Source of the DNA: VRUE01 sp963745915 | GTDB lineage: Bacteria > Actinomycetota > Thermoleophilia > Solirubrobacterales > 70-9 | Length of the DNA stretch: 64,000 bases | Direction: 5' to 3' | Assembly (NCBI GenBank): GCA_963745915.1 | Contig: CAVUZA010000002.1 | Location: 1,240,001 to 1,304,000 of the forward strand | Shown here: piece by piece, positions 41,709 to 51,457 of the stretch | Layout: each line of letters opens with the position of its first letter | Numbering within the stretch: position 1 is the first letter of the stretch | Program-made: the position numbers and the translations under genes | Notes under the pieces: generated by a model | What the model saw: only the letters and a program-made list of their open reading frames with translations | Database searches by the model: none | Told to the model about the DNA's origin: nothing

Positions 41709-43538
41709 TCAGCGTTTCTGCCTCTTCTGCTTTTCGCGTTGTTCGCGGCGCTTCTGCCGCAGTTCCTGCTTGCGGCGGCGGATCTCGGCGCGCAGCTGCT
41801 TGCGGGTCAGCGGGATGCCCGAGGCCTCTGCCCGGCAGGTGCGCCCGACGCAGTTCTCGAGGTCGCGCAGTTCGCGGTGCAGGTAGTTGCGGACTGGGAA
41901 GTAGTTGCGCACGCGGACCACGTTGTTGAGCTCGTTGGGGTCCTTTTCGAGGTTGTAGAGCTCCTTCTCGCCGTCGGGCCAGGCGATGTACTTGTAGGGG
42001 CCGAGGCGGATCCCCTCGTAGTCCTTGGGCGGGGCGAGGATCGAGGCGCCGGCGCTCGGGTCGCGGCGCAGCTCCGCGGCGCGTGCCGCCCGCGCCCGGC
42101 GCGCCGGGCGGCTGCTCTGGTCGCCGGGTTCGTCGATCGCCCCGGCCTCCTCGACGTCGGAGCTTTCGACGAAGGACTCGAAGAGCAGCGGCCGCAGCGT
42201 GCGCAGTTCGGGGTCGGCGAAGAAGGGCGCCATCGAGCGCCCGTCGAGGCTCTTGTCCGCTTCCACCCCGGCGAGGTCGAGGATCGTCGGCGCGATGTCG
42301 ATGTTGGCGACCAGCTCGTCGCTTTCGCTGCCCGGGCGGATGTGCGGGCCGCGGATCAGGAACGGCATGTGGGTGGCCGGCTCGTAGGCGAGGAACTTGC
42401 CGCCGATCAGGCGGTGCTCGCCGAAGAAGAAGCCGTTGTCGGAGGTGAAGATGACGTAGGTGTTGCGCAGCCGGTGCTGGCCGCCGAGCGTGTCGATCAG
42501 CAGTTTGACCCCGTCGTCGACGTCGCGCAGCGACTCCAGCTGCTTGTTCCAGTAGACGCGGTAGGTGTGCAGGTCGCTGAGCGTCAGGTAGGGCGCGTCG
42601 CGGATGAAGCGCGGCTTGTCGTTGACGTTGCCCTCGCCGAGGCCTTCGGAGCGGTTGTGCGGCAGCGGCGCGCCCTTGAACCAGTCGTAGTGGCGGGGCG
42701 TCGGCTCGGGGCCCGCCGGGCGGCGGAAGTCGCCGTGCGGCGCGGTGTAGTCGAGCTGCAGGTAGAAGGGCTGCTCGGGCGGCGTGGCGCGGATCTCGGA
42801 GAGCGCGATGTTGGAGAGCATGTCGGTCTGGTGGAAGCAGGGCAATCCGTTGAGCGGCGCGTACGGGCAGCCGTAGTCGTCGCGGACGCCGTACTCGCGC
42901 GGTTCCCAGGTGCCCGAGTCGCCGAACGGGCCTTCGATCTTGCCGTTGTTGTTGAGCGTGTAGCCGTAGAAGTAGTGCTGGGTGTCGGCCTTCAGCACCG
43001 AGTACCAGGAGCTCCAGCCGGGGGGCACGTTGGTGCCGTCGCTGTAGGGCTCGTCGCCGTAGCCGTTGAGGAACTTGCCGACGTGGATCGTGCGGTAGCC
43101 GGCCCCCTGCAGCCAGGTGGCGATGTTGTGGTTCATCGCGGCGCGGAAGGAGAAGCCGAAGTAGCCGCCGTTGGGCTGGATGTTGCCTTTGACCCCGTTG
43201 CTGTGGGCGTAGCGGCCGGTCATCAGGCTGACCCGCGAGGGGCAGCAGAGCGGGTAGGAGACGTAGTAGTCGTTGAAGGTCATGCCCCGCTTGGCGATCA
43301 GGTCGAGCGTGTTGGGCATCGCCCGCAGCCGCGGGTTGTGGAGGAATTCGGCGTAGAGGCCCTCGAGCGTCTGGTCGTCGGTCTGGATCACGACGAAGCT
43401 CGGCGGCTGCGGCTCGGCGGCAGCGGCCTGCCCGCCGCGCCCGGCGGCCGCCGCCAGCAGGCAGAGCAGGGCGAGGAGGCCCGCGGCGAGGCCGAGCCGA
43501 AGGCGAGAACCCCTGCTGTGGCTAGTTCGCTCCATCAC
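41709..43538 (-). CDS. Exported sulfatase
   Basis: A 609-residue secreted arylsulfatase-type hydrolase. A signal peptide (LAAGLLALLCLLAAAAG) is followed by the metal-binding VVIQTDDQT and the sulfatase signature LCCPSRVSLMTGRY, whose first Cys of CCPSR would become formylglycine. HVGKFLNGYG, FTSDNGFFFGEH and LYNLEKDPNELNNV are family blocks. The C-terminus is very basic (RRRKQELRQKRREQ). Substrate specificity is not predictable. It needs a formylglycine-generating enzyme, which is absent here. The gene is convergent with the biotin carboxylase gene (9-nt gap). Confidence 0.88.
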   Translation of the reverse strand: MMERTSHSRGSRLRLGLAAGLLALLCLLAAAAGRGGQAAAAEPQPPSFVVIQTDDQTLEGLYAEFLHNPRLRAMPNTLDLIAKRGMTFNDYYVSYPLCCPSRVSLMTGRYAHSNGVKGNIQPNGGYFGFSFRAAMNHNIATWLQGAGYRTIHVGKFLNGYGDEPYSDGTNVPPGWSSWYSVLKADTQHYFYGYTLNNNGKIEGPFGDSGTWEPREYGVRDDYGCPYAPLNGLPCFHQTDMLSNIALSEIRATPPEQPFYLQLDYTAPHGDFRRPAGPEPTPRHYDWFKGAPLPHNRSEGLGEGNVNDKPRFIRDAPYLTLSDLHTYRVYWNKQLESLRDVDDGVKLLIDTLGGQHRLRNTYVIFTSDNGFFFGEHRLIGGKFLAYEPATHMPFLIRGPHIRPGSESDELVANIDIAPTILDLAGVEADKSLDGRSMAPFFADPELRTLRPLLFESFVESSDVEEAGAIDEPGDQSSRPARRARAARAAELRRDPSAGASILAPPKDYEGIRLGPYKYIAWPDGEKELYNLEKDPNELNNVVRVRNYFPVRNYLHRELRDLENCVGRTCRAEASGIPLTRKQLRAEIRRRKQELRQKRREQREKQKRQKR

Positions 43539-43609
43539 AAGCTGCCGGCGGGGCCGGCTACGGGTCCTAACAACGGCGGGACCCGAAGTTGCGAAACGCT
43601 AGAGGTCGA

Positions 43610-44293
43610 TCAGGACGCGCCGAGCTTTTTGGCGGCGTCGCGGAAGTTCTTCACGGTGGCGCTCGGCGCTTTGCGGCCCTCGAGCTTCTCGCCGTGGCGG
43701 TTGACCCAGATCACCGGCACCTTCATCTTCAGCAGCGGGGCGACGTCGTTGTCGTAGTTGCAGCCGATGTGGACCCAGCCTTTCTTGCCGCCGATGCGGC
43801 GCGCCGCCTCTTTGAAGTGGACCGGGTCGGGCTTGTAGCTGCGCACCTGCTGGGCGGTGACGACGAGGTCGAGTTCGGTGCGCAGGTGGCGGCGCGAGAT
43901 GCCGAGCAGTTTGTCGTCGATGTTGGAGACGATGCCGATCTCGTAGCGCTTGCCGAGCCGGTCCATCGCCGCGTTGGCCTCGCGGAAGGGCAGCCAGTAG
44001 GCGACGCTGTCGGGCAGGAACTGGGCCCGGGAGGGCTCGATTTCCCAGCCCATCTCGCCGGCGACCTTGACGATCGTGCGGCGCAGCACCTCGGCGTAGA
44101 GCTCGTAGGAGCCGGCCATGATCTCGGCCTGGACCTCCATGAAGCGGGCCAGGAAGGGCTCCTCCTCGAAGCTGAAGCCGTCCTTGCCGGCCTCTTTGCG
44201 GACCGCGTCGATGATGCCCTTCTCCCAGTCGATCAGCGTGCCGTAGCAGTCGGCGGTCACCCACTTGATCGATTTGAGGCTGGGCAGGGGCAT
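43610..44293 (-). CDS. HAD-superfamily hydrolase (haloacid dehalogenase-like)
   Basis: A 227-residue HAD phosphatase/dehalogenase-like protein. Motif I is TADCYGTLIDW (nucleophile Asp15), motif II VSNIDDKLL, motif III includes RSYKPDP with the Lys, and motif IV HIGCNYDNDV. The Cys-Tyr in motif I matches the L-2-haloacid dehalogenase type rather than typical phosphatases, but many such proteins are of unknown substrate. A TAACAT box lies 11 nt upstream of the ATG. It is divergent from sucC. Confidence 0.8.
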   Translation of the reverse strand: MPLPSLKSIKWVTADCYGTLIDWEKGIIDAVRKEAGKDGFSFEEEPFLARFMEVQAEIMAGSYELYAEVLRRTIVKVAGEMGWEIEPSRAQFLPDSVAYWLPFREANAAMDRLGKRYEIGIVSNIDDKLLGISRRHLRTELDLVVTAQQVRSYKPDPVHFKEAARRIGGKKGWVHIGCNYDNDVAPLLKMKVPVIWVNRHGEKLEGRKAPSATVKNFRDAAKKLGAS

Positions 44294-44394
44294 GGCGGCG
44301 GCGCATGTTATGCGAACGCCGGGGCGGGCGGCGCCCGGCTTGCCGCGTCCAGTAGGCTGCCGCCCGCGCCAGCGCGGCGCGCCTCCACCAACGC

Positions 44395-45557
44395 ATGGAC
44401 CTTCTCGAGTATCAGGGCAAGCAGCTGTTCGCCAAGCACGGCGTCGCCGTGCCCAGCGGCGAGGTCGCGGCCAGCGTCGAGGACGCGGTGGCGGCGGCCG
44501 AGCGGGTCGGCTTCCCCTGCGCGGTCAAGGCCCAGGTGCTGATCGGCGGCCGCGGCAAGGCCGGCGGGATCAAGATCGCCGCCGACGCCGGCGAGGCGCG
44601 CGCCCACGCCGAGGCGATCCTCGGCATGGACATCTACGGCCCGCGCGGCGAGGGCCCGTTCCGGGTCGACCAGGTCTGGATCGAGGGCGGCTCGGAGATC
44701 GCCGCCGAGTACTACGCCTCGGTGATCCTCGACCGCGGCGAGAAGAAGCTGCTGGCCATGGTCTCGGCCAAGGGCGGGATGGACATCGAGGCCGTCGCCG
44801 AGGAGGACCCCGAGGCCCTGGTCAAGCGCCACATCGACCCGTCCCGGCCGTTCACCGCGGCCGAGGCGCGGCCGATAGTCGAGGCCGCGGGTCTCGCCGA
44901 GGACGCCCGCGAGGCCGCCGCCGAGGTGCTGTCCAAGCTGGCCAGGTCGCCGTCGAGGAGGACGCGACCCTGATCGAGGTCAACCCGCTGATCGTCACCG
45001 CCGGGCGCGACGTGCTCGCCCTCGACGCCAAGGTGACGATCGACGGCAACGCGACCTACCGCCACCAGGAGCTGGCCGAGGAGGCCGACACGGTCGACGA
45101 CCCGCAGGAGGCGATGGCGAAGGAGAAGGGCCTCACCTACGTCAAGCTCGACGGCAACGTCGGCATCCTCGCCAACGGGGCGGGGCTCTGCATGTCGACC
45201 CTCGACGTCGTCGCCCAGGCGGGCGGCGCCCCGGCCAACTTCCTCGACGCCGGCGGCGGCTCCAAGGCGGAGGCGATCGTCGACGCCCTGACCGTGATCG
45301 TCTCCGACGCGAAGGTCAGCGCCATCCTCTTCAACATCTTCGGCGGCATCACCCGCTGCGACGAGATCGCCAAGGGCATCGTCACCGCCTCCCAGCAGAT
45401 CGACCTGCAGGTGCCGCTGGTGGTGCGGCTCGACGGCACCAACTCCGAGCAGGGACTGGAGATCCTCGCCGAGGCCGAGCTGCCGAATCTGCACCAGGAG
45501 ACGACGATGCTCGGCGCCGCGCGGCGCGTGGTCGAGCTGGCGGGGGCGAGCGGCTGA
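44395..45557 (+). CDS. sucC: Succinyl-CoA synthetase beta subunit (frameshifted)
   Basis: About 387 residues after correction. It binds the nucleotide and forms succinyl phosphate in the TCA cycle with SucD. The N-terminal ATP-grasp part is clear (MDLLEYQGKQLFAKHG, KAQVLIGGRGKAGG), and the C-terminal CoA-ligase part too (LDGNVGILANGAGLCM, FNIFGGITRCDEIA). Near 44942 one base seems missing: the first frame ends KLARSPSRR, the second starts QVAVEEDATLIEVNPL. Because sucC is a core gene and both parts are perfectly conserved, a sequence error is more likely than a pseudogene. The sucD start shares a base with its stop. Confidence 0.9.
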
Positions 45558-46432
45558 TGTCGATCGTCGTCGACAAGAGCACGAAGCTCGTCGTCTCCGG
45601 CCTGACCGGCCGCGAGGGCTCCTTCCACGGCCTGCGCAACCAGGCCTACGGGACCTACCTCGCCGCGGGCGTCACGCCCGGCAAGGGCGGCCAGGACGTC
45701 GAGGGGGTGCCCGTCTTCGACTCGATCCGCGAAGCGGTCGAGGAGGCCGGCGCCAACACCTCGATGATCTTCGTCCCCGCCCGCTTCGCCGCGCCGGCGA
45801 TCGACGAGGCGATCGAGTCCGGGGTCGAGACGGTGATCGCGATCACCGAGGGCATCCCGGTGCTCGACATGCTGAACACCTACTGGAAGGCGAAGGAGGC
45901 CGGCGTGCGGCTGATCGGGCCCAACTGCCCGGGCGTGCTCTCGCCCGGCAAGGCCAACGTCGGCATCATCCCGGCCCAGTTCTTCGACCCCGGCAAGATC
46001 GGCGTCGTCTCCAAGTCGGGCACCCTGACCTACCAGATCGGCAACGAGCTCAAGCAGGCGGGCGAGGGCAACTCCTCGATCGTCGGCATCGGCGGCGACC
46101 CGATCATCGGCTCGGACTTCATCGACATCCTGAAGCTGTACGAGGCCGACCCCGAGACCGAGCTGATCGTGATGGTCGGCGAGATCGGCGGCGACGCCGA
46201 GGAGCGGGCGGCCGACTTCATCGCCGCCGAGGTCTCCAAGCCGGTCGTCGCCTACATCGCCGGCTTCACCGCCCCGCCCGGCAAGCAGATGGGCCACGCC
46301 GGGGCGATCATCTCCGGCTCCTCGGGCACCGCCCAGGCGAAGAAGGAAGCGCTGGAAGCGAAGGGCGTCCGGGTCGGCGAAAGCCCCACCGAGACGGCCC
46401 GGATCGCGGTCGAGGTCCTGCGCGGCGCCTAG
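45557..46432 (+). CDS. sucD: Succinyl-CoA synthetase alpha subunit
   Basis: A 291-residue subunit that carries the phosphohistidine. CoA-binding TGREGSFHGLRNQAYG, PGKGGQDVEGVPVFDS and the active-site His in CVS-type context AGFTAPPGKQMGHAGAI (His about 246) are present. IGIGGDPIIGSDFID is also typical. The ATG at 45557 overlaps the sucC stop (TGATG), so subunits are made in equal amounts. Confidence 0.96.
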   Translation: MSIVVDKSTKLVVSGLTGREGSFHGLRNQAYGTYLAAGVTPGKGGQDVEGVPVFDSIREAVEEAGANTSMIFVPARFAAPAIDEAIESGVETVIAITEGIPVLDMLNTYWKAKEAGVRLIGPNCPGVLSPGKANVGIIPAQFFDPGKIGVVSKSGTLTYQIGNELKQAGEGNSSIVGIGGDPIIGSDFIDILKLYEADPETELIVMVGEIGGDAEERAADFIAAEVSKPVVAYIAGFTAPPGKQMGHAGAIISGSSGTAQAKKEALEAKGVRVGESPTETARIAVEVLRGA

Positions 46433-46463
46433 CTCCCGCTCGGCGTTGCTAGGGTCGAGCACG

Positions 46464-47567
46464 ATGGCCGTCGAGACGATCTCCTTCGCCCGCGGGGCGC
46501 CGAGCGCCGACATCCTGCCCAGGGAGGCGGTGCGCGACGCGGCGGCGCGAGCGCTGTCCGACGACTGGCAGAAGGCGCTCTCCTACGGCACCGGGATCGG
46601 CCACCCCGGGCTCTGCGAGTGGATCGCCGCGCGCCACGGGGGGCTGGACGCCGGCCAGGTGATGGTCGCCAACGGCTCGCTGGAGGCCGGCGCGATGCTC
46701 TTCGAGCACCTGCTCGAGCCCGGCGACCGGGTCGTGGTCGAGCAGCCGACCTACGACCGCACGCTGCTGATGCTGCAGCGGCTCGGGGTCGAGCTGGTGC
46801 CGGTCGGGCTCGAGGCCGACGGCATCGACGTCGCCGCGCTGGAAGCGGCGCTGGCGGCGGGCCCGGTCAAGCTCGCCCACGTCATCCCCAACTTCCACAA
46901 CCCGGCCGGCTGCACGCTCTCGGCCGAGAAGCGGGTGCGGCTGGTCGAGCTCGCCGCCGAGCACGGCTTCTGGATCTTCGAGGACGACCCCTACCGCGAG
47001 CTGCCCTTCGAGGGCGAGGCGCTGCAGACGATGCTCTCGATCGACGACGCCGGCCGCGTCGTCCACGCCTCCTCCTTCTCGAAGACGGTCAGCCCCGGCG
47101 TGCGGGTCGGCTACCTGGCCGGGCCCGCGGCCGAGATCGCGAAGCTGGCCAAGCGCGCCAACGAGACCTACATCTCGCCCAACATGCTGGCCGAGTCGGT
47201 GGTGCTCGAGCTCTGCCGCTCGGGCGGCCTGGACGAGAACATCGCCTTCGTCAAGGGCGCCCTGCGGGCGCGCCGCGACGCCCTGGTCGGGGCGCTGCGC
47301 GAGCAGATCCCCGAGGCCGAGTTCGTCCTCCCCGGCGGCGGCTACTTCCTCTGGCTCGACCTCGCCGCCGGCACCGACACCGGTGCCCTGCTGGCCGAGG
47401 CCAAGGGCGAGGGCGTCGCCTTCGTCGCCGGCCCCGACTTCATGATCGAGGGCGGCGAGAACAGCCTGCGCCTCTCCTTCGCCAGCGTGCCGCCCGAGCA
47501 GATCCCCGAGGGCGTCTCCCGCATCGCCCGGGTCCTGGACCGGATCCGCGCCGGCTCCCCGGCCTGA
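46464..47567 (+). CDS. PLP-dependent class I/II aminotransferase
   Basis: A 367-residue aminotransferase of the 2-aminoadipate/LysN-like type. The cofactor sites are VANGSLEAGAMLFEHLL, IPNFHNPAGCTLS (Asn pairing with PLP), FWIFEDDPYREL (Asp) and SSFSKTVSPGVRVGY (Schiff-base Lys). It lacks the DNA-binding domain of MocR proteins. The amino-acid substrate is unknown. The ATG at 46464 lies 8 nt after TAGGGT, and there is no Shine-Dalgarno sequence, so it is probably transcribed on its own as a leaderless message and not from the sucCD promoter. Confidence 0.85.
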   Translation: MAVETISFARGAPSADILPREAVRDAAARALSDDWQKALSYGTGIGHPGLCEWIAARHGGLDAGQVMVANGSLEAGAMLFEHLLEPGDRVVVEQPTYDRTLLMLQRLGVELVPVGLEADGIDVAALEAALAAGPVKLAHVIPNFHNPAGCTLSAEKRVRLVELAAEHGFWIFEDDPYRELPFEGEALQTMLSIDDAGRVVHASSFSKTVSPGVRVGYLAGPAAEIAKLAKRANETYISPNMLAESVVLELCRSGGLDENIAFVKGALRARRDALVGALREQIPEAEFVLPGGGYFLWLDLAAGTDTGALLAEAKGEGVAFVAGPDFMIEGGENSLRLSFASVPPEQIPEGVSRIARVLDRIRAGSPA

Positions 47568-47627
47568 GCGCGGCGATCTTCAACAGACGCTGATCCGCCT
47601 GCGCGAGGGGCGCGTACCTTGGTCTGG

Positions 47628-48209
47628 ATGAGAGCAGGAGGAAGACGCCCCGAGCGCCTCGCCGACGAGGACCTGATGCCGCTGATCGCCGCCAAGGACG
47701 CCGACGCCTTCGGCGTCCTCTACGACCGGCACGGCGGCGTCGCCTACTCGCTCGCCTACCGCGTGGTGGGCGAGCGGGGGGCGGCGGAAGACGTGATCCA
47801 GGAGGCGTTCGTCTCGGTCTGGCGCAGCGGCGTCCGCTACGACGCGGCGCGGGGCAGCGTCCGCTCCTGGGTGCTGGGGATCGTCCGCAACCGGGCGATC
47901 GACTTCGTCCGCAGTCGCGCCCGCCGCGCCCCGAAGCTCGACTTCGACGACGACTTGGCGCTCGAGCAGCGCCCGGCGAGCGAGCGGACCGAGGACGAGG
48001 CGCTGCGCCGCGAGACGGCGAGCGAGCTGCGCGGCGCGCTCGACGACCTGCCGGGCGAGCAGGCGAAGGTGATCGCGCTGGCCTACTTCGGCGGCTTCAG
48101 CCACGCGGAGATCGCCAGGATGCTGGAGGTGCCGCTGGGCACCGTGAAGGGACGGATGCGGCTCGGGCTGGAGAAGATCCGGGTCGGGCTGGCGGAGGGA
48201 CTTACATGA
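47628..48209 (+). CDS. ECF-type RNA polymerase sigma factor
   Basis: A 193-residue extracytoplasmic-function sigma factor. Region 2 reads FGVLYDRHGGVAYSLAYRVVG, then AEDVIQEAFVSVWR; region 4 reads LPGEQAKVIALAYFGGFSHAEIARMLEVPLGTVKGRM. It resembles the SigK/SigJ-like group that pairs with an RskA-type anti-sigma. The ATG at 47628 lies 7 nt after TACCTT; a TTG at 47619 is possible. Its stop overlaps the anti-sigma start (ATGA), which favours stoichiometric production. Confidence 0.93.
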   Translation: MRAGGRRPERLADEDLMPLIAAKDADAFGVLYDRHGGVAYSLAYRVVGERGAAEDVIQEAFVSVWRSGVRYDAARGSVRSWVLGIVRNRAIDFVRSRARRAPKLDFDDDLALEQRPASERTEDEALRRETASELRGALDDLPGEQAKVIALAYFGGFSHAEIARMLEVPLGTVKGRMRLGLEKIRVGLAEGLT

Positions 48210-48895
48210 TGAGCGAGAGCGATCACCAGAGCCGCCGCGAGGAGCTGGCCGCCTACCTGCTCGGCGCCCTGGAGCCGGGCGAGGCGGCGGCCCTGGAACG
48301 GCACCTGGCCGGCTGCGGGGAGTGCCGCACCGAGCTCGAGTGGCTGCGCCCGGCGGCGCAGCTGCTGCCGGAGTCGGTCGAGCGGGTCGAGCCGCCGCCG
48401 CAGCTGCGCGGCCGGCTGATGGAGCAGGTGCGCGCCGAGGCGGCGCGGCCGCCGGCGCTGGGCCGCGGCCGGCTGCGCGGCCGCTGGGGGCTGCGCCCGC
48501 TCGCCGGCCTGGCCGCGGCGCTGCTGCTGGCCGCCGGTGTCCTCGCCTACGCGATCGGCGACGGCGGCGACGCGGGCGGCCCCCGCACGACCACCGTCTA
48601 CGCCGGCCACTCGCCCGGGGTGACGGCGAAGATGGTGCGCGACGGCGAGACCGGCACCCTGCGCCTCGCCAACCTGCACCAGCTGCCGAGCGACGAGGTC
48701 CTGCAGGCGTGGGTGCGGCGCGGCAGGCGGGTGGTCTCGGCGAAGACGCTCTTCGTCCCCAGCCCGGACGGCACGGCGACGGCGACGATCGACGGCATGC
48801 GCGGCGTCAACGCGGTGATGGTCACCGCCGAGCCCCGCGGCGGCAGCGCGCAGCCGACCTCGAAGCCGATCGTCGCGATCGCCATTCCCAGCTGA
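48206..48895 (+). CDS. RskA-like membrane anti-sigma factor
   Basis: A 229-residue single-pass membrane protein. The cytoplasmic N-terminus has a zinc-binding anti-sigma motif HLAGCGECRTEL (H-x3-C-x2-C) and would hold the ECF sigma factor. A transmembrane helix (GLAAALLLAAGVLAYAIG) near residues 110-127 follows, then an outer RskA-type domain (LRLANLHQLPSDEVLQAWV). Signal-triggered proteolysis would release the sigma factor. It is translationally coupled to that gene. Confidence 0.9.
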   Translation: MMSESDHQSRREELAAYLLGALEPGEAAALERHLAGCGECRTELEWLRPAAQLLPESVERVEPPPQLRGRLMEQVRAEAARPPALGRGRLRGRWGLRPLAGLAAALLLAAGVLAYAIGDGGDAGGPRTTTVYAGHSPGVTAKMVRDGETGTLRLANLHQLPSDEVLQAWVRRGRRVVSAKTLFVPSPDGTATATIDGMRGVNAVMVTAEPRGGSAQPTSKPIVAIAIPS

Positions 48896-48988
48896 GGCCC
48901 GTCGACCGAGCATGGCAAGGACGCAGGGAGCGTGGCGTGCTCTGCACGCGAGCGACCGAGGACGCCGCCAGGCGTGGGTCGCCGGGCC

Positions 48989-49705
48989 TCAGCGGCCGTA
49001 GCGGTCGCCCGAGGAGAGGACCAGCTGCTCGGGAATCGTCGCCCGCGGCGGCGGCGCCGGGTCGGCCCGCACCGAGACGGTCTCGGCGACGCTGCGCGAG
49101 ACGCGGTGGCTGCCGGCGGCGGAGGCGATCGTCACGCCCTCCTCGCCGCTGCTCTGCACGGTGCCCTCGAGCCCCGGGTCGAGGCCGGCGTCCTTGAGGT
49201 AGTGCAGCAGCTCCTCGGCCTCGTTCTCGAAGCGCAGGACGACGACCGTGGCGCCGGGCTCGACGTCGGCCAGCAGCGCCCCCTGCTCGCGCACGCCCTC
49301 GACGATCGGGTGGCCGTGGGGGCAGGTCGTCGCGTCGCCGATCGCCGCCCGCATCCGCTCCTCGAGCACCGGCGACATCGCGTGCTCGATCCGCTCGGCC
49401 TCCTCGTGGACCTCGTCCCAGGGGATGCCGAGCACGTCGGTGAGGAAGCGCTCGATCATCCGGTGGCGGCGGACGATGTGGCTGGCGTGCTCGCGGCCCG
49501 AGGCGGTGAACTCGAGCGACTTGTCGGCCTGGCGATCGACGTAGCCGTCCCCGATCAGGCGGCCGATCATCTCGTGCACGGTCGGCGGCGAGAGCTGCAT
49601 CGCGCGGGCGATGTTGGCGCCGGTCATCGGCAGCCCGGCCTCCTCGAGCCAGAACATGATCTCCAGGTACTCCTGCTCGGCGACGGTCGCGGTCTCCTGC
49701 GACAA
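48989..49705 (-). CDS. DtxR/MntR-family metal-dependent repressor
   Basis: A 238-residue iron- or manganese-dependent repressor. The N-terminal winged helix reads YLEIMFWLEEAGLPMTGANIARAMQLSPPTVHEMIGRL. The dimerisation domain has HRMIERFLTDVLGIPWDEVHEEAERIEHAMS, and the metal site includes CPHGHPI. A C-terminal FeoA-like SH3 domain follows (LADVEPGATVVVLRF). I chose the TTG at 49705 because AAGGAG lies 7 nt before it; the open frame extends further without similarity. Likely targets are metal-uptake and storage genes, such as the ferritin at 5 kb; no site was seen there. Confidence 0.88.
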   Translation of the reverse strand: MSQETATVAEQEYLEIMFWLEEAGLPMTGANIARAMQLSPPTVHEMIGRLIGDGYVDRQADKSLEFTASGREHASHIVRRHRMIERFLTDVLGIPWDEVHEEAERIEHAMSPVLEERMRAAIGDATTCPHGHPIVEGVREQGALLADVEPGATVVVLRFENEAEELLHYLKDAGLDPGLEGTVQSSGEEGVTIASAAGSHRVSRSVAETVSVRADPAPPPRATIPEQLVLSSGDRYGR

Positions 49706-49850
49706 GGCGGCACTCCTTCGGGGGCGGGTTGGCTGGGCCCAGCCGATACTAGCTGGCCCTGGGAGAGGTGCCTGAGCGGGGAGCAACCTTCGGGTCAAAC
49801 ATCAAAATATCGATCCTTACTTCTCTAAACCCCGTTATTATGAACCTCAA

Positions 49851-50183
49851 ATGAAAAGGCCACGCCCCTACTCCCCCTACGCGGTTGAGGCCGCGCAGCT
49901 GCTCGGCGAGCAGATCCGGATCGCCCGTCGCGGCCGCCGCTGGTCCCAGCGCGAGCTCGCCGAGCGGGCCGGGATCACCCCGGGGACCCTGGTCAAGGTC
50001 GAGCGCGGCGACCTCAGCGTGCGCCTCGGCACCGCCTTCGAGCTCGCCGCGCTCCTCGGCGTCCCGCTCTTCCACGCCGATCGCTCGCAGCTCGGCCTCG
50101 ACCTCGATCGCACCCGCGCCCGCAGTGCCCTGCTGCCCGAGCGGGTGCGGCCGCGCCGCGAGGAGCTCGAGGATGAGTTCTGA
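49851..50183 (+). CDS. XRE-family regulator, HipB-like antitoxin
   Basis: A 110-residue helix-turn-helix protein: LGEQIRIARRGRRWSQRELAERAGITPGTLVKVERGDLSVRLGTAFELAALLGVPLF is a standard XRE domain. It precedes and overlaps a HipA-like kinase gene by 11 nt, the normal HipBA order, so it probably neutralises HipA and represses the operon. A TATTAT box lies 9 nt before the ATG and no Shine-Dalgarno sequence is present, so the transcript is likely leaderless. Confidence 0.88.
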   Translation: MKRPRPYSPYAVEAAQLLGEQIRIARRGRRWSQRELAERAGITPGTLVKVERGDLSVRLGTAFELAALLGVPLFHADRSQLGLDLDRTRARSALLPERVRPRREELEDEF

Positions 50184-51457
50184 GCGAGGCGCCGCGCCGG
50201 ACGAGGCGTACGTATGGGTATGGCTGCCGGGGGCGAGCGAGCCGGTCGTCGCCGGGCGCCTGCACTGGGCCGGCGACCTGATCGAGTTCAACTACGGGCG
50301 CAGCTACCTCGGCCGCGACGGGGCGGTGCCGCTCTACCTGCCGGAGCTGCCGCTGCGCTCCGGCCTGATCGCGCCCCGCGGCAGCCTCACCGTCGCCGGC
50401 TGCATCGCCGACGCGATGCCCGACGCCTGGGGGCAGCGGGTGATCATGCACCACCTGCTGGGGCCGGGATCGAGCGCCGCCGACCCGGCGGCGCTCAGCC
50501 CCTTCGCCTACATGCTCGAGTCCGACTCCGACCGGATCGGGGCGCTCGACTTCCAGCGCTCGCCCGAGTCCTACGTCGCCCGCGACGAGGGCGAGGCCTC
50601 GCTGCGGGAGCTGCAGGAAGCCGCCGACCTGGTCGATGAGGGGCGGCCGCTCTCGCCGGGCCTCGACCGCGCCCTGCTGCACGGCAGCTCGGTCGGCGGC
50701 GCCCGGCCCAAGGCGCTGCTGCGCGATGGCGGCCGCAGGCTGATCGCCAAGTTCTCCTCGGCGACCGACACCTACCCGGTGGTCAAGGGCGAGTTCGCGG
50801 CGATGGAGCTGGCCTCGCGCTGCGGGCTCGACGCCGCCCGGGTGCGGCTCGGCAGCGCGCTCGGCAAAGACGTGCTGCTGGTCGAGCGCTTCGATCGTGA
50901 GCCCGGCGAGGGGGGCGGGGCGCGGCGGATGGTCGTCTCGGCGCTGACCATGCTCGAGCTCGACGAGTTCCTCGGCGGCCGCTACGCGAGCTACGCCGAC
51001 CTCGCCCAGCTCGTCCGCGAGCGCTTCGCCGCGCCGCGGGCGACGCTGCGCGAGCTCTTCGGCCGCATCGTCTTCAACGTCCTGGTCGGCAACACCGACG
51101 ACCATGCCCGCAACCACTCCGCCTTCTGGGACGGCGAGACGCTGGCGCTGACGCCCGCCTACGACGTCTGCCCCTCGCCGCGCAGCGGCGGCGAGGCCTC
51201 GCAGGCGATGGCGATCGCCCCGAACGGCTACCGGATGAGCCAGCTCAGCGGCTGCGTCGAGGCGGCCGGCTCCTACCTGCTGAGCGAGGCCGAGGCGCGT
51301 GAGATCGTCGACCGCCGAGCTGGAGACGATCGAGGCCGAGTGGCCGCAGGTGAGCGAGCTGGCGCGGATGACCGAGGTCGAGCGCACCTACTTCTGGGGC
51401 CGCCAGTTCCTCAACCCCTACGCCCTCCAGGGCTACCCACCCCGCCGACGGGCCTAA
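50173..51457 (+). CDS. HipA-like serine/threonine kinase toxin (frameshifted near the end)
   Basis: About 427 residues after correction. HipA kinases phosphorylate a target such as glutamyl-tRNA synthetase and induce dormancy. HipA features: SSVGGARPKALL (regulatory Ser region), LLVERFDRE, MLELDEFLGG, and the catalytic GNTDDHARNHSAFWDG followed by LTPAYDVCPS. An extra C near 51314 breaks the frame after AREIVDR; the corrected frame continues ELETIEAEWPQV, RTYFWGRQFLNPYAL and stops at 51457 inside the first copy of the 56-bp repeat. Uncorrected, the end is a meaningless Arg/Pro-rich tail. The ATG has GAGGAG upstream within hipB. Confidence 0.85.
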
